Below, in pieces: positions 8,576 through 16,521 of a DNA stretch of 64,000 nucleotides; position 1 is the first letter of the stretch, and each line of letters opens with the position of its first letter. The translations under genes and the position numbers were made by a program. The stretch covers positions 1,178,001 through 1,242,000 of the forward strand of contig CAVXZL010000012.1 in NCBI GenBank assembly GCA_963766345.1, read 5' to 3'. Source of the DNA: DASVFB01 sp963766345 (GTDB lineage: Bacteria; Actinomycetota; Thermoleophilia; Gaiellales; Gaiellaceae). The notes beneath the pieces were generated by a model that saw only the letters and a program-made list of their open reading frames with translations, did not search any database and had not been told where the DNA came from.

Positions 8576-8582
8576 TAGCCTA
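8576..8582. promoter_or_regulatory. Overlapping divergent -10 elements
   Basis: The heptamer TAGCCTA gives TAGCCT on the plus strand (8576-8581, 7 nt before ATG 8589) and TAGGCT on the minus strand (8577-8582, 6 nt before GTG 8570). The intergenic space is only 18 bp, so both -35 regions must lie inside the opposite gene. It reads as one symmetric element serving two leaderless transcripts. Confidence 0.6.
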
Positions 8583-8588
8583 AGTCTC

Positions 8589-10022
8589 ATGCGCGCCCGG
8601 CTCTTCGCTCCCGAGCTTCGCAAGTGGTGGACGCTGTTCGCGGTCGCGTTCGGCCTCTTCATGATCATGCTCGACAACACGGTCGTGAACGTGGCTCTGC
8701 CGTCGATCCGCGAAGACCTCGGCATCTCGATCTCCGAGCTCGAGTGGGTCGTCAACGGCTACGCGCTCACGTTCGGCGTGCTGCTGCTGAGCGGCGGCAA
8801 GCTCGCCGACATGCTCGGCCGGCGGCGCATCTTCATCGTCGGCCTCGTCATCTTCACCGCGTCGTCGTTCTTCTGCGGCTTCGCGTCGAGTGCGGCCGTC
8901 CTGATCGGTGCGCGCGTCGTGCAGGGAGTCGGTGCGGCGCTCATGAACCCGGCGACGCTGTCGATCATCACGGCGACGTTCCCGCCGCGGCAGCGCGGCA
9001 CCGCAATCGGTATCTGGGCCGGCGTCTCGGCGATGGCGCTCGCGTTCGGGCCGCTCGTCGGCGGCGCGATCACCGAGCACTTCAACTGGAGCTGGGTCTT
9101 CTACATCAACGTGCCGATCGGGATCCTCGGCATCGTCGCGGCGCGCGTGTTCATCGACGAGTCTCGCGACACGAGCGAGCAGAAGCTCGATCCGCTCGGG
9201 CTCGTGACGTCGGCGATCGCGCTCTTTGCGCTGACGTACGGGCTGATCGAGTCGAACAGCCGCGGCTGGGGCGACCCGCTCGTGATCGGTTGCCTTGTCG
9301 TCGCCGCGGTGTTCTTCGTCGTGTTCGCGCTGCTGGAGCGGCACCAGCGCCTGCCGATGCTCGACCTGAACCTCTTCCGCAACAGGTCGTTCTCGAGCGC
9401 GAACGCCGTGATGCTGCTGATCGGGCTCGCGATGTTCGGCACGTTCTTCTTCGTCTCGCTGTTCGTCCAGAACGTTCTGGGCTTCTCGCCGATCCAGGCG
9501 GGTGCGACGTTCCTGCCGATGACGCTGTTCATCATCTTCGTCGCGCCGGTCGCGGGGAAGCTCGCGGACAAGATCGGCCCGCGCGCACTCATGGTGCCGG
9601 GGCTGGCACTCGTGACGGCCTCGCTCATCCTCTTCTCGCTCCAGGACGAGGGATCGACGTTCTGGACGCTGCTGCCGGCGCTGCTCGTCGGGGGCCTCGG
9701 GATGGCGCTCGCGATGGCGCCGACCACCACCGCAGCCATGCACGCGGTGCCGATCGACAAGGCGGGAGTCGGCTCGGCCGTGATCAACTCGATGCGCCAG
9801 GTCGGCGGCTCCATCGGCATCGCGTTGACCGGCGCGATCGTCGCGACGCAGGTCAATCCGGCGCGCCCGAATCCGCACGACTTCGTGAACGGCTTCCAAC
9901 TCGGGCTGCGCGTCGCCGCGGGCATTGCCTTCACGGGAGTCCTGATCGCAGCGTTCGGCATCAAGCCGGAGCAACTGCGACACGACGTCGCAGAACCGAA
10001 AGCCGCCGCCGAAGCCGCGTAA
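8589..10022 (+). CDS. MFS multidrug exporter, DHA2 (EmrB/QacA) type
   Basis: 477 residues and about 14 membrane segments. FGLFMIMLDNTVVNVALPSI is the N-terminal DHA2 signature, followed by GGKLADMLGRRR (motif A) and GVGAALMNPATLSII (motif C-like). Proton-driven export of drugs or small hydrophobic compounds is expected. The start has TAGCCT at 7 nt and no Shine-Dalgarno. Divergent from the acyl-CoA synthetase, with which it shares the promoter core. Confidence 0.9.
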   Translation: MRARLFAPELRKWWTLFAVAFGLFMIMLDNTVVNVALPSIREDLGISISELEWVVNGYALTFGVLLLSGGKLADMLGRRRIFIVGLVIFTASSFFCGFASSAAVLIGARVVQGVGAALMNPATLSIITATFPPRQRGTAIGIWAGVSAMALAFGPLVGGAITEHFNWSWVFYINVPIGILGIVAARVFIDESRDTSEQKLDPLGLVTSAIALFALTYGLIESNSRGWGDPLVIGCLVVAAVFFVVFALLERHQRLPMLDLNLFRNRSFSSANAVMLLIGLAMFGTFFFVSLFVQNVLGFSPIQAGATFLPMTLFIIFVAPVAGKLADKIGPRALMVPGLALVTASLILFSLQDEGSTFWTLLPALLVGGLGMALAMAPTTTAAMHAVPIDKAGVGSAVINSMRQVGGSIGIALTGAIVATQVNPARPNPHDFVNGFQLGLRVAAGIAFTGVLIAAFGIKPEQLRHDVAEPKAAAEAA

Positions 10023-10152
10023 GCGCGTTCGTCGTCGGGCGTCAGGGCGCTGGCGCGTTCCAGGCTCCTGTCGTTTGGCTCGCCGTGAGCTAAGGCGTAG
10101 AGTCGGCTGCCGGGTGGTCGTTGTGCCCGCCAGCGTCAGAAAAGGAGCGGCC

Positions 10153-10449
10153 ATGCTCTTTCACGTCACTTGGGAGTTCATCGATACGAGCGAGGATGGC
10201 ATTCGCAGGTCGCTCGGCGTCTTCTCGCAATGGCAGCCACCAGCGGGAGCCGAGTTCAAGGGGTTCTACGGCTTCGCCGATGGCGGAGGGGGTGTGGCGT
10301 TGATCGAGGCCGAGAGCGCTGCCGCGCTCGCCCGTACCACGGCCCCGTGGGCGCCGTGGTTGCGTTTCACGACGAATCCGATCGTGCCGATCGAGGAATC
10401 GTCTGCCATCGCCGGAGAGGCCGTCGCCTTCCGCGACTCGGTTAGCTGA
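10153..10449 (+). CDS. DUF3303-like small protein
   Basis: 98 residues starting MLFHVTWEF, with FKGFYGFADGGGGVALIEAE in the middle and FTTNPIVPIEE later, the pattern of DUF3303 proteins (dimeric alpha/beta-barrel, function unknown). An upstream in-frame GTG (10075) exists, but ATG 10153 has AAAAGGAGC 6 nt before it and the domain begins there. TAGAGT near 10097 may be its -10. Two bases separate it from the next gene, another alpha/beta-barrel-like protein. Confidence 0.75.
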   Translation: MLFHVTWEFIDTSEDGIRRSLGVFSQWQPPAGAEFKGFYGFADGGGGVALIEAESAAALARTTAPWAPWLRFTTNPIVPIEESSAIAGEAVAFRDSVS

Positions 10450-10451
10450 AG

Positions 10452-10733
10452 ATGTGGGCGCGCGTGGCGAGGTTCGAGGGCGACCCGGCAGACGTTGCCG
10501 CAAGGCTGCAGAGACTTCGCTCTGCCCTTGACGCGGGGTCGATTCCACCCGAGCTTGCAGACGCGAAGTTCCTGCTTCTTGTCGATCGCGAGTCGGGAGA
10601 CATGCTCGGGGTGACGCTGTTCGACAGCGAGGAGGCGATGCGAACCGGCGATCGGGCGATGAACGCGGGGCCTGGCAACGCCGGCAGCCGCTCCTCCGTC
10701 GAGTTCTACGAGGTGCCTCTCCACACGCTCTAG
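10452..10733 (+). CDS. Antibiotic-biosynthesis-monooxygenase-like (ABM fold) small protein
   Basis: 93 residues: MWARVARFEGD, KFLLLVDRESGDMLGVTLFDSEEAM and EFYEVPLHTL follow the beta-alpha-beta layout of ABM/dimeric alpha-beta barrel proteins. No catalytic residue can be assigned. It follows the DUF3303-like gene by 2 bp, so both are probably translated from one mRNA and may form related oligomers. Confidence 0.65.
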   Translation: MWARVARFEGDPADVAARLQRLRSALDAGSIPPELADAKFLLLVDRESGDMLGVTLFDSEEAMRTGDRAMNAGPGNAGSRSSVEFYEVPLHTL

Positions 10734-10742
10734 GCTGCCCGC

Positions 10743-11720
10743 GTGCATTCCCGAGCGCCGGCCGAGTGGGCCGCGGTCTCACCCTTACGATCGTCTCTAC
10801 TGGTGGCCTTCAACGCCGAGCCAACGGTGCGTCCGGCAGCCGTCTCCGACGCAGCTGCCATCGTGGCGCTCGGGCGAACGCTCGATCGCGACCAGCTGGC
10901 TACCACCGAGTCATTTCGGGCGCTTCTCGCCCGGCCGGCCCCGGCGTCTACGGAAAGGCTGGTGGTCGAGAGCGCTGACCGACTGATTGCGTGGGCGCCG
11001 TCGGGTGTGTACGCATCGGGAGCCGGCTGGTTCTGGATCGGCGTCTCAAACGCGCATCGCCGCCGAGGAGTCGGCGGGGGCCTCTACGACCGCATCGAGG
11101 AGCGCCTTCGCCGTGCTGGCGCCCATCGAGTCGAAACCACGCCGAGCGACACGGACGGACGCAACTTTCTGGTCGCCCGCGGCTTTCGGGTCGCCAACGT
11201 GATCCGAAACTCCGAGCTCGACCCACGCACGGTGCCACCGCCACCGCCGCGGAGCGACGCGAGGACTGTTTCCTTGGCCGAAGCGGGCGAGCATGCGCAA
11301 GCGCTCTTCGCCCTTTACAGCGAAGCCCGTGAAGACGTCCCGTCCGCGACTCGGCGGACCCCCTGGAAGTACGACGAATGGCGCAGCGAAACACTCGACT
11401 CTCCGCTCATCGACCCGGACGCCAGCGTGGTCGTCATGGAGAACGACGAACCGGTCGCGCTTGCCTGGCTGTACAGCGACCGCGAGGGTCAGCGGGCGGG
11501 AGCGCTGATGGCGGCGACGCGGAGAGACCGCAGAGGACGTGGTCTCGCGACGCTCGCCAAGATCGAATCCGCACGGCGCGCGGCCGCACTCGGCGTCACC
11601 CGAATTCTGACGAACAACGACATTGCCAACCATCCGATGCTCGCGATCAACCGGAAGCTCGGCTTCACCCCGACCGCCGTCGTCGAGTCCTTCAGCAAAG
11701 ACCTGCAGGTCCGAAGCTGA
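10743..11720 (+). CDS. Tandem-GNAT N-acetyltransferase
   Basis: 325 residues with two acetyltransferase-like halves. The first has WIGVSNAHRRRGVGGGLYDRIEERL (acetyl-CoA motif R/Q-x-x-G-x-G/A, here RRRGVGGG) and FLVARGFR. The second has ATRRDRRGRGLATLAKI and a GF in LAINRKLGFTPT. Substrate unknown. GTG 10743 was chosen because TAGGCT (10731-10736) ends 6 nt before it; a GTG at 10803 nearer the first domain is an alternative. Confidence 0.8.
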   Translation: MHSRAPAEWAAVSPLRSSLLVAFNAEPTVRPAAVSDAAAIVALGRTLDRDQLATTESFRALLARPAPASTERLVVESADRLIAWAPSGVYASGAGWFWIGVSNAHRRRGVGGGLYDRIEERLRRAGAHRVETTPSDTDGRNFLVARGFRVANVIRNSELDPRTVPPPPPRSDARTVSLAEAGEHAQALFALYSEAREDVPSATRRTPWKYDEWRSETLDSPLIDPDASVVVMENDEPVALAWLYSDREGQRAGALMAATRRDRRGRGLATLAKIESARRAAALGVTRILTNNDIANHPMLAINRKLGFTPTAVVESFSKDLQVRS

Positions 11721-11754
11721 GGCTCATGAGCGCAGGCTGAGCGGGCATAAGCCG

Positions 11755-12033
11755 CTACTGGCGCTTGATGATGTTGTGAACTTCGAACACCTCTGGCTCG
11801 CCGGGGTCGACGCCGACCTCGACGAGAATCGGCATGAGCCGTGCAGCGAAAGCGTCGAAGTGCTCCTTCGAGTCCCAGACCAGGCTCACCTTCATCTTGT
11901 CGCCGGATCCGAAGCACACCTCGTAGTCCAGACCGTCGGCGGGAGAGATCTTCTCCTCGTCGAGCCTGCGCACCACGTGGTCGTACTGATCGGACGTCAG
12001 AGATTCAGGCGCGAAACGAACGACGAGGCTCAT
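11755..12033 (-). CDS. Small alpha/beta-barrel-like protein
   Basis: 92 residues (MSLVVRFAPESLTSDQYDHV ... EVFEVHNIIKRQ). The pattern of alternating strands and helices with VSLVWDSKEHFDAFAARLMP resembles stress-responsive or monooxygenase-like dimeric barrels; I cannot name a family. ATG 12033 has GGAGG at 6 nt. It is convergent with the tandem-GNAT gene and divergent from the DUF1232 gene. Confidence 0.65.
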   Translation of the reverse strand: MSLVVRFAPESLTSDQYDHVVRRLDEEKISPADGLDYEVCFGSGDKMKVSLVWDSKEHFDAFAARLMPILVEVGVDPGEPEVFEVHNIIKRQ

Positions 12034-12124
12034 CGAATCCTCCAGGCTGGGGGTCGTCCTCCACCCTATGCAGACCGCTGGGTGGGCGTCGAGGAGAGCT
12101 CTCGCCGTGGCGTAGGTTCCGCCC

Positions 12125-12517
12125 ATGCCGTGGTGGGCCTGGTGGCTTTTCGGGATCGCGGTGTTTGCCGTCGTGTACGGCGCGCTCGTGGTCGCTCTCG
12201 TTCTCTCAGGTCGCCGGCGCGATGCCCGGGCTCTCGCGACCTTCATCCCCGACTGCATCGTCCTCGTCACGAGGCTCGCACGTGACGAGCGCGTTCCCCG
12301 TCGTCGCAAGCTGCTCCTGTTCGGGCTCGTCGGCTACCTGGCGCTGCCGTTCGACCTCGTTCCCGACTTCGTCCCGGTTGCGGGTCAACTCGACGACGCC
12401 GTCATCGTGGCGCTCGTCCTTCGCCAGTTCGTTCGAGCGGGCGGCGAACCGTTGCTACGCGAGCTCTGGCCCGGCCCGGAAGCGTCGCTGGCCGTGATCC
12501 TGCGCCTCGCCCGATAA
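12125..12517 (+). CDS. DUF1232 (YkvA-like) membrane protein
   Basis: 130 residues. A Trp-rich N-terminal membrane segment is followed by the DUF1232 hallmark GYLALPFDLVPDFVPVAGQLDD, part of a short helical hairpin. The function of the family is not known. TAGGTT (12113-12118) lies 6 nt before ATG 12125, so it is probably leaderless. A strong hairpin 127 bp downstream may end the transcript. Confidence 0.8.
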   Translation: MPWWAWWLFGIAVFAVVYGALVVALVLSGRRRDARALATFIPDCIVLVTRLARDERVPRRRKLLLFGLVGYLALPFDLVPDFVPVAGQLDDAVIVALVLRQFVRAGGEPLLRELWPGPEASLAVILRLAR

Positions 12518-12643
12518 CACGCGAAGCCGAGATCGCAATCTCGCCGTAGCGCAAGCGAGCTCCCGATCGGCGACCCGCGAGAGGAAAGCGAAGCGGAGCG
12601 GAGCGGTCGAAGCGGTCACGCGAGCGAAAGCGAGCGCAGATAT

Positions 12644-12677
12644 GAAACGGGCCCGGCTGCGGCTCCGGGCCCGTTTC
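12644..12677. terminator. Strong 13-bp hairpin, probable terminator
   Basis: GAAACGGGCCCGG (12644-12656) pairs perfectly with CCGGGCCCGTTTC (12665-12677) around an 8-nt loop and is followed by GTTTCGGG rather than a run of T. It lies downstream of the DUF1232 gene. Intrinsic terminators without U-tract are known in actinobacteria. Confidence 0.55.
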
Positions 12678-12936
12678 GTTTCGGGAGAGCCGGCTGCGGC
12701 CCCGGCTCGATCCCGCTTTAGCCTCACCCGGACGACTTTGTGAACCGTGACCCTGCGGCTCGATCACGTTTCGTTCCTCGCCCGTCCCGGCGGGACCTCT
12801 TGCTGGTTCCGGGCCTGGCGTCGCGGCCCTCCCTGCAAGCGCTTCGGACTTTAGGGCGGTCGGGCAGCCTTGTCAAGTAGCTCAGTCAAGTGATTCGGGC
12901 ATATTGATTGCTTCACCAGTATTCCGCCCAACCATG

Positions 12937-12969
12937 CCCCTTTTAGGGGATTACAGACGCCCCTAGGTT
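12937..12969 (+). promoter_or_regulatory. CCCCT/AGGGG half-sites and -10 of the XRE-TPR gene
   Basis: CCCCT (12937-12941), AGGGG (12945-12949) and CCCCT (12960-12964) form a close inverted repeat plus a third half-site 23 bp from the first, about two helix turns. TAGGTT (12964-12969) is 8 nt before ATG 12978. The arrangement suggests an operator for autoregulation; the binding protein is inferred, not shown. Confidence 0.45.
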
Positions 12970-12977
12970 GCACTTTC

Positions 12978-14348
12978 ATGACAGATGAGGTTGACTTGAT
13001 GAAGCCGCCTGTGTCGAACAGCGTCCGCACAACACATCGTCCCGTCAGCGCGACACGCCTCGGCGACCGCGTTCGCCAGCTCCGCGTCTCGGCGGGATTG
13101 ACCCAGACCGACCTCGCCGGGACGCGCTTCAGCAAGGAATACGTGAGCCAGATCGAGCGCGGGAAGACGCGCCCGACGCGCGAGACGATCGAGTGGCTCG
13201 CGCAGCGGCTGGGCGTCGACGCCGACTTCTTGCAGAACGGCGTCTCGACCGACGAGCGCAGCCGGATCGAGACGATGCTCGCGCGTGCCGAAGCCCTGGC
13301 GGAGGCGCACAAGTGCGAGCAGGCGCTCGAGCAGATCGAAGACACGCGCACCGCGATCCTCGTCACGGGCTCGCCCGACCTCGAGGTCCGCCTCCTGTCG
13401 GTCGAGGCGTGGGCACGCCAGGACGTCGGCGACGTCCGCGAGGCGATCGAGCTGCTCGCGCGGGCGCGGACGCTCGTCGAAGGGCTCGGCTTTTCCGACG
13501 TCGACCGCGCGGACGTTCTCTTCCGCCTCGGTGTCTGCCGGTACAAGCTTTCGAGCGTCGCGACGGCAGTCGCGCTGTTCGACGAGGCTCTCCAGCTCGC
13601 AGAGCGCTCGGGACTCCCGTGCGACCTGCTGCGCTCGGAGATCCTCAACTGGCGCTCGCGCTGCCGGCGCCGCCAGCGCGATTACGAGGCGGCGCGCGAA
13701 GACGTCGAGCGCGCGCTCGAACTCGCGGAAGGCCTCGAGGACAAGCGCATGACTGCTCACGTCTACTTCCAGGCTTCGTTGATCGCCGAGCGCGAGGGCC
13801 ACTGGGTCACGGCCCGCAACTACGCCGAGCGCGCGCGGACGTTGTACGCAGAGGTCGAGGACCAGGCCGACGTCGGCCGGCTGCTCAACAACCTCGGCGG
13901 ACTCAGCTATCTCTTGCACAAGCCCGACGACGCGCTCCGCTACCTGAAGGACGCGTTCAAGGTTCTGATCGACATCGGTCGCGACGAGGAGGCCGCGACA
14001 GCTGTGTCGTCACTCGCCCAGGTTCACCTCGGCACCGGAGAGCTCACGACCGCCGAGGAGCAGGCGCGCCATGCGCTCGTGCTCATGGGCGGCCGTGAGG
14101 ATCGACTCGACGAGATCGGCAACGCCCAGCTCGTGCTCGGACGCTCGCTGCTCGAGCAGGGGCGCCTCGACGAAGCCGAAGCGGCGTTCGACGAGGCGGA
14201 GAACACGTTCGAAAGGTTCGAGTCGACAAGTCATCGTGCGGCTGTCTGGATCGCCAAGGGCGACCTGACTGCGCGGAGGGGCGACGACACCGGAGCTGCG
14301 CGCCTGTACCGGCGTGCGGCCGAGACGCTGCAGGACTTCCGCTTCTAA
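12978..14348 (+). CDS. XRE-family regulator with TPR sensor domain
   Basis: 456 residues. An N-terminal helix-turn-helix (RLGDRVRQLRVSAGLTQTDL then FSKEYVSQIERGKTRPT, ~27-80) binds DNA. From ~95 to the end there are repeated helical pairs of TPR type (for example AIELLARARTLVEG, ALRYLKDAFKVL, AEEQARHALVLM), about eight units. This is the architecture of peptide-sensing regulators such as PlcR, NprR and Rgg (RRNPP group), though similar proteins also respond to protein partners. A 34-codon hydrophobic peptide gene starts 18 bp downstream. The start is ATG with TAGGTT at 8 nt. Confidence 0.85.
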   Translation: MTDEVDLMKPPVSNSVRTTHRPVSATRLGDRVRQLRVSAGLTQTDLAGTRFSKEYVSQIERGKTRPTRETIEWLAQRLGVDADFLQNGVSTDERSRIETMLARAEALAEAHKCEQALEQIEDTRTAILVTGSPDLEVRLLSVEAWARQDVGDVREAIELLARARTLVEGLGFSDVDRADVLFRLGVCRYKLSSVATAVALFDEALQLAERSGLPCDLLRSEILNWRSRCRRRQRDYEAAREDVERALELAEGLEDKRMTAHVYFQASLIAEREGHWVTARNYAERARTLYAEVEDQADVGRLLNNLGGLSYLLHKPDDALRYLKDAFKVLIDIGRDEEAATAVSSLAQVHLGTGELTTAEEQARHALVLMGGREDRLDEIGNAQLVLGRSLLEQGRLDEAEAAFDEAENTFERFESTSHRAAVWIAKGDLTARRGDDTGAARLYRRAAETLQDFRF

Positions 14349-14366
14349 GAGAGAGGGGGTGAAACG

Positions 14367-14471
14367 ATGACCAACGCTCGTGTGATTTTTGCGGCCGTGA
14401 TGCTGCTTCTCATCGTCCAGGCACTCCTCCTTGCGGTCGGCGCGCCGCTCGGCTTTTTCGACGGCAACTAG
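14367..14471 (+). CDS. Small hydrophobic peptide, putative secreted signal or membrane peptide
   Basis: 34 codons. The layout is a short polar start (MTNAR), ~18 hydrophobic residues (VIFAAVMLLLIVQALLLA) and a polar C-terminus (VGAPLGFFDGN). AGAGAGGGGGTG precedes ATG by about 8 nt. VGA before PLGFFDGN could be a signal-peptidase site, giving an octapeptide, but a membrane-retained peptide is equally possible. Several AT-rich codons (ATT, TTT) stand out. Direct placement behind a TPR regulator recalls PlcR-PapR cassettes. The function is inference. Confidence 0.65.
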   Translation: MTNARVIFAAVMLLLIVQALLLAVGAPLGFFDGN

Positions 14472-14478
14472 CCGACGG

Positions 14479-14498
14479 GCCGGCTTGCGGAAGCCGGC
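14479..14498. terminator. Short hairpin after peptide gene
   Basis: GCCGGCTT and AAGCCGGC pair (8 bp) around a GCGG loop, 8 bp after the peptide gene stop and just before the -10 (TAGACT, 14501-14506) of the next gene. No T-run follows. Probably ends the regulator-peptide transcript. Confidence 0.45.
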
Positions 14499-14513
14499 GA
14501 TAGACTCGGGAGG

Positions 14514-15416
14514 GTGCGTGCCCGGGTCGTGGCGTTCGCCGGAGTGCTCCTAGCTGCGGGTTGCGGATCAGGGTCACCGACCTCCTCGACCGACGTCGGT
14601 GGGACGTTGCAGGCCCTCTCTCGCGCGCCGGGTGTGAAGACCGTCGCGCTGACGCCGGGTGACGGCGACTTCTCGCCGGGGCCGGTCCGCTTCAGCTTCC
14701 TCGTCGTCGCCAACGACGGGCGCCCGGTCGAGAAACCTGAGGCCAAGGTGTGGATCGCGCGCGGCTTCAAGGAGAAGCCGTACGGGCGGACCACTGCCCG
14801 GCTCGAGACGATTGGCATTCCAGGGACGTCCGACACGTCGGACGTCCCTTCGATCTACGTCGCGCACCTGCATGCGCCGAGCCCGGGAACGTACTGGGTG
14901 CTGGCGAGGCCGCAGGGAGCGGCGATCGCGGGGCTCGGCAACCTCGTCGTGCGTCGCCGTGCGTACTCGCCGGCCGTCGGCTCGCGTGCGCCCGACGCGA
15001 GGACTCCGACGCTCGCGTCGGCAGGTGGCGACCTGCGCGCGCTGTCGACGTCGACGCACCCCGACCGCGCGCTCTATTCGCGTTCCGTCGCGCAGGAGCT
15101 TGCGGCGCACCGACCCTTCGTCGTCGCGTTCGCGACGCCGAAGTTCTGCACGAGCCGGACGTGCGGTCCCGTCGTCGACGTCGTCTCGCACGTTCGGAAG
15201 CAGCTCGCGCGCTCCGGCGTCGACTTCATCCACGTCGAGGTGTACGAGCACAACGATCCGTCGCGCGGCTACAACCGCTGGATGCGCGAGTGGGGACTGC
15301 AGAGCGAGCCGTGGGTCTTCCTCGTCGGCCGCGACGGTCGCATCAAGGCGAAGTTCGAAGGCTCGCTGTCCGCGAACGAGCTGCGGGCGGCGGTCGAGTC
15401 GCAGCTCGTGGCGTAA
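14514..15416 (+). CDS. Lipoprotein with thioredoxin-like domain
   Basis: 300 residues. Signal peptide with lipobox LLAAGC (Cys at ~17) suggests a lipid-anchored extracytoplasmic protein. Residues ~50-160 are beta-rich (VRFSFLVVANDGRPV ... GTYWVLARPQG). Residues ~195-300 look thioredoxin-like (FVVAFATPKFCTSRTCGPV ... EPWVFLVGRDGRIKAKFEG), but the cysteines are spaced C-x4-C rather than C-x2-C, so a classical redox role is uncertain. GTG start with TAGACT at 7 nt. Confidence 0.75.
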   Translation: MRARVVAFAGVLLAAGCGSGSPTSSTDVGGTLQALSRAPGVKTVALTPGDGDFSPGPVRFSFLVVANDGRPVEKPEAKVWIARGFKEKPYGRTTARLETIGIPGTSDTSDVPSIYVAHLHAPSPGTYWVLARPQGAAIAGLGNLVVRRRAYSPAVGSRAPDARTPTLASAGGDLRALSTSTHPDRALYSRSVAQELAAHRPFVVAFATPKFCTSRTCGPVVDVVSHVRKQLARSGVDFIHVEVYEHNDPSRGYNRWMREWGLQSEPWVFLVGRDGRIKAKFEGSLSANELRAAVESQLVA

Positions 15417-15442
15417 GGCCGCACGGCGGCGGGTAACACTTC

Positions 15443-16452
15443 CGCGAATGGGTGCGCGCACAGCACGGCTCCGGCGAGCCGTCCACGTCGCTTCTCTTCA
15501 CGCGGATCGATCCGGAGCCGCTCGCGACGGCGTCGATCGCCCAGATCCATCGTGAGGCGCTCGCCGACGGCAATCCGAATCTCGTCGTACCGAAGGTGGT
15601 CAGGCCGTACGTGACCGAGCGCGTGCTCGTCCTCGAGCTGATCGACGGGGAGAAGGTGACCTCTGCGCACGGGCTGTCGCCCGAACGCGCGGCGGACCTC
15701 GCGCGTGAGCTCTTCCGGTTCTACGTGCGCCAGGTGACGATCGAGGGCGTCTACCACGCCGACCGCACCGCGGCAATGTCCTGCTCACGCCCGACGGCCG
15801 GCTCGCGCTGCTCGACTTCGGCCTCCTCGGCCGCCTCGACGACGACACGCGCCGCAGCCTCGCGCTGCTGCTGCTCGCGGTTGCGCAGAACCGCGCCGAG
15901 GACGTCGCCGACTTGATCCTCAGCCTCTCGCTCACGACGCTCGCCTCGGACGAGCCGGGCTTCGAGCACGAGCTCCGCAGAAAGCTGCCGTTACCACTGG
16001 CGCCCGTTGAAGTCGATCCGCGCCGGCGAGGCGCTCGCCGATCTGCAGCGTCTGTCGCTTCGCTATGGCATCCGTCTGCCGCCGGCGTTCGCGCTCGTCG
16101 GCAAGACGCTGTCACAGGCGGACTCGATCGCGCGGCTGCTCGATCCCGGGCTCGACTCCGGTGAAGCTGCTCGCGGAACGGCCTCGAGGTGATCCGCGCG
16201 GAGGCGGAGAACCGCCTCGAGTCGGGGACGATCCAGGTGCGAGTCGTTCCGTCGGGTCTCGAGGCGACCGAGCACATGCTGCGGTCCGTCGCCAACCGCG
16301 TCGGCGCCGCGCTGCTCATCGTCGGCCTGCTCGTCGCGTCGGCGCTGATGGCGAACGTGAGCCACTGGATCTCCGGCGTCGGGTTCATCTCCGCGTTCGT
16401 GCTCGCGCTCTACATGCTCTGGAAGATCATCCGGACCCCGGGCGAGCTCTGA
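15443..16452 (+). pseudogene. Decayed ABC1/UbiB-family kinase gene
   Basis: Fragments in three frames together read as UbiB: PEPLATASIAQIHREALADG, then VVRPYVTERVLVLELIDGEKV, then LLDFGLLGRLDDDTRR, then a C-terminal two-helix membrane anchor ending at 16452. Frame changes are needed near 15764 (GVYHAD then expected PHRGN, one base missing), near 15991, near 16158 and near 16179. The N-terminal third with the KxGQ region is absent, and about 100 residues between the ADG and the VVRPYV parts are deleted. It cannot make a functional atypical kinase. Intact relatives act in quinone synthesis or lipid homeostasis. Confidence 0.85.
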
Positions 16453-16479
16453 CGCTCGGGAAGCCGGCTCCCGACGCCC

Positions 16480-16498
16480 GCGTTCTGTAGTAGAACGC
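16480..16498. promoter_or_regulatory. Inverted repeat overlapping -10 of the rhodanese gene
   Basis: GCGTTCT (16480-16486), GTAGT, AGAACGC (16492-16498): perfect 7-bp arms. The right arm contains TAGAAC, a possible -10. The same GCGTTCT-GTAGAA string occurs in tandem before the gene starting at 1578 on the minus strand. Confidence 0.45.
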
Positions 16499-16521
16499 CT
16501 GGCTGAGACGGAGGGAGGAGC

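Larger units (their letters stand above)
12518..12977. other. 460-bp intergenic region
   Basis: No convincing reading frame. It contains a long perfect hairpin (12644-12677), GC-rich repeats of GAAGC/GAGCG type before it, and from about 12870 a clearly less GC-rich stretch with CCCCT/AGGGG half-sites and the -10 of the XRE-TPR gene. The part between 12690 and 12870 has several short complementary stretches, so a structured RNA is possible, but no known RNA family was recognised. Confidence 0.5.

Noticed and set aside
12640..12870. Possible 4.5S, 6S or tmRNA gene in the long spacer
   Set aside because: No conserved signature string of these RNAs was found; only a strong hairpin supports structure, so it is left as an unexplained spacer.
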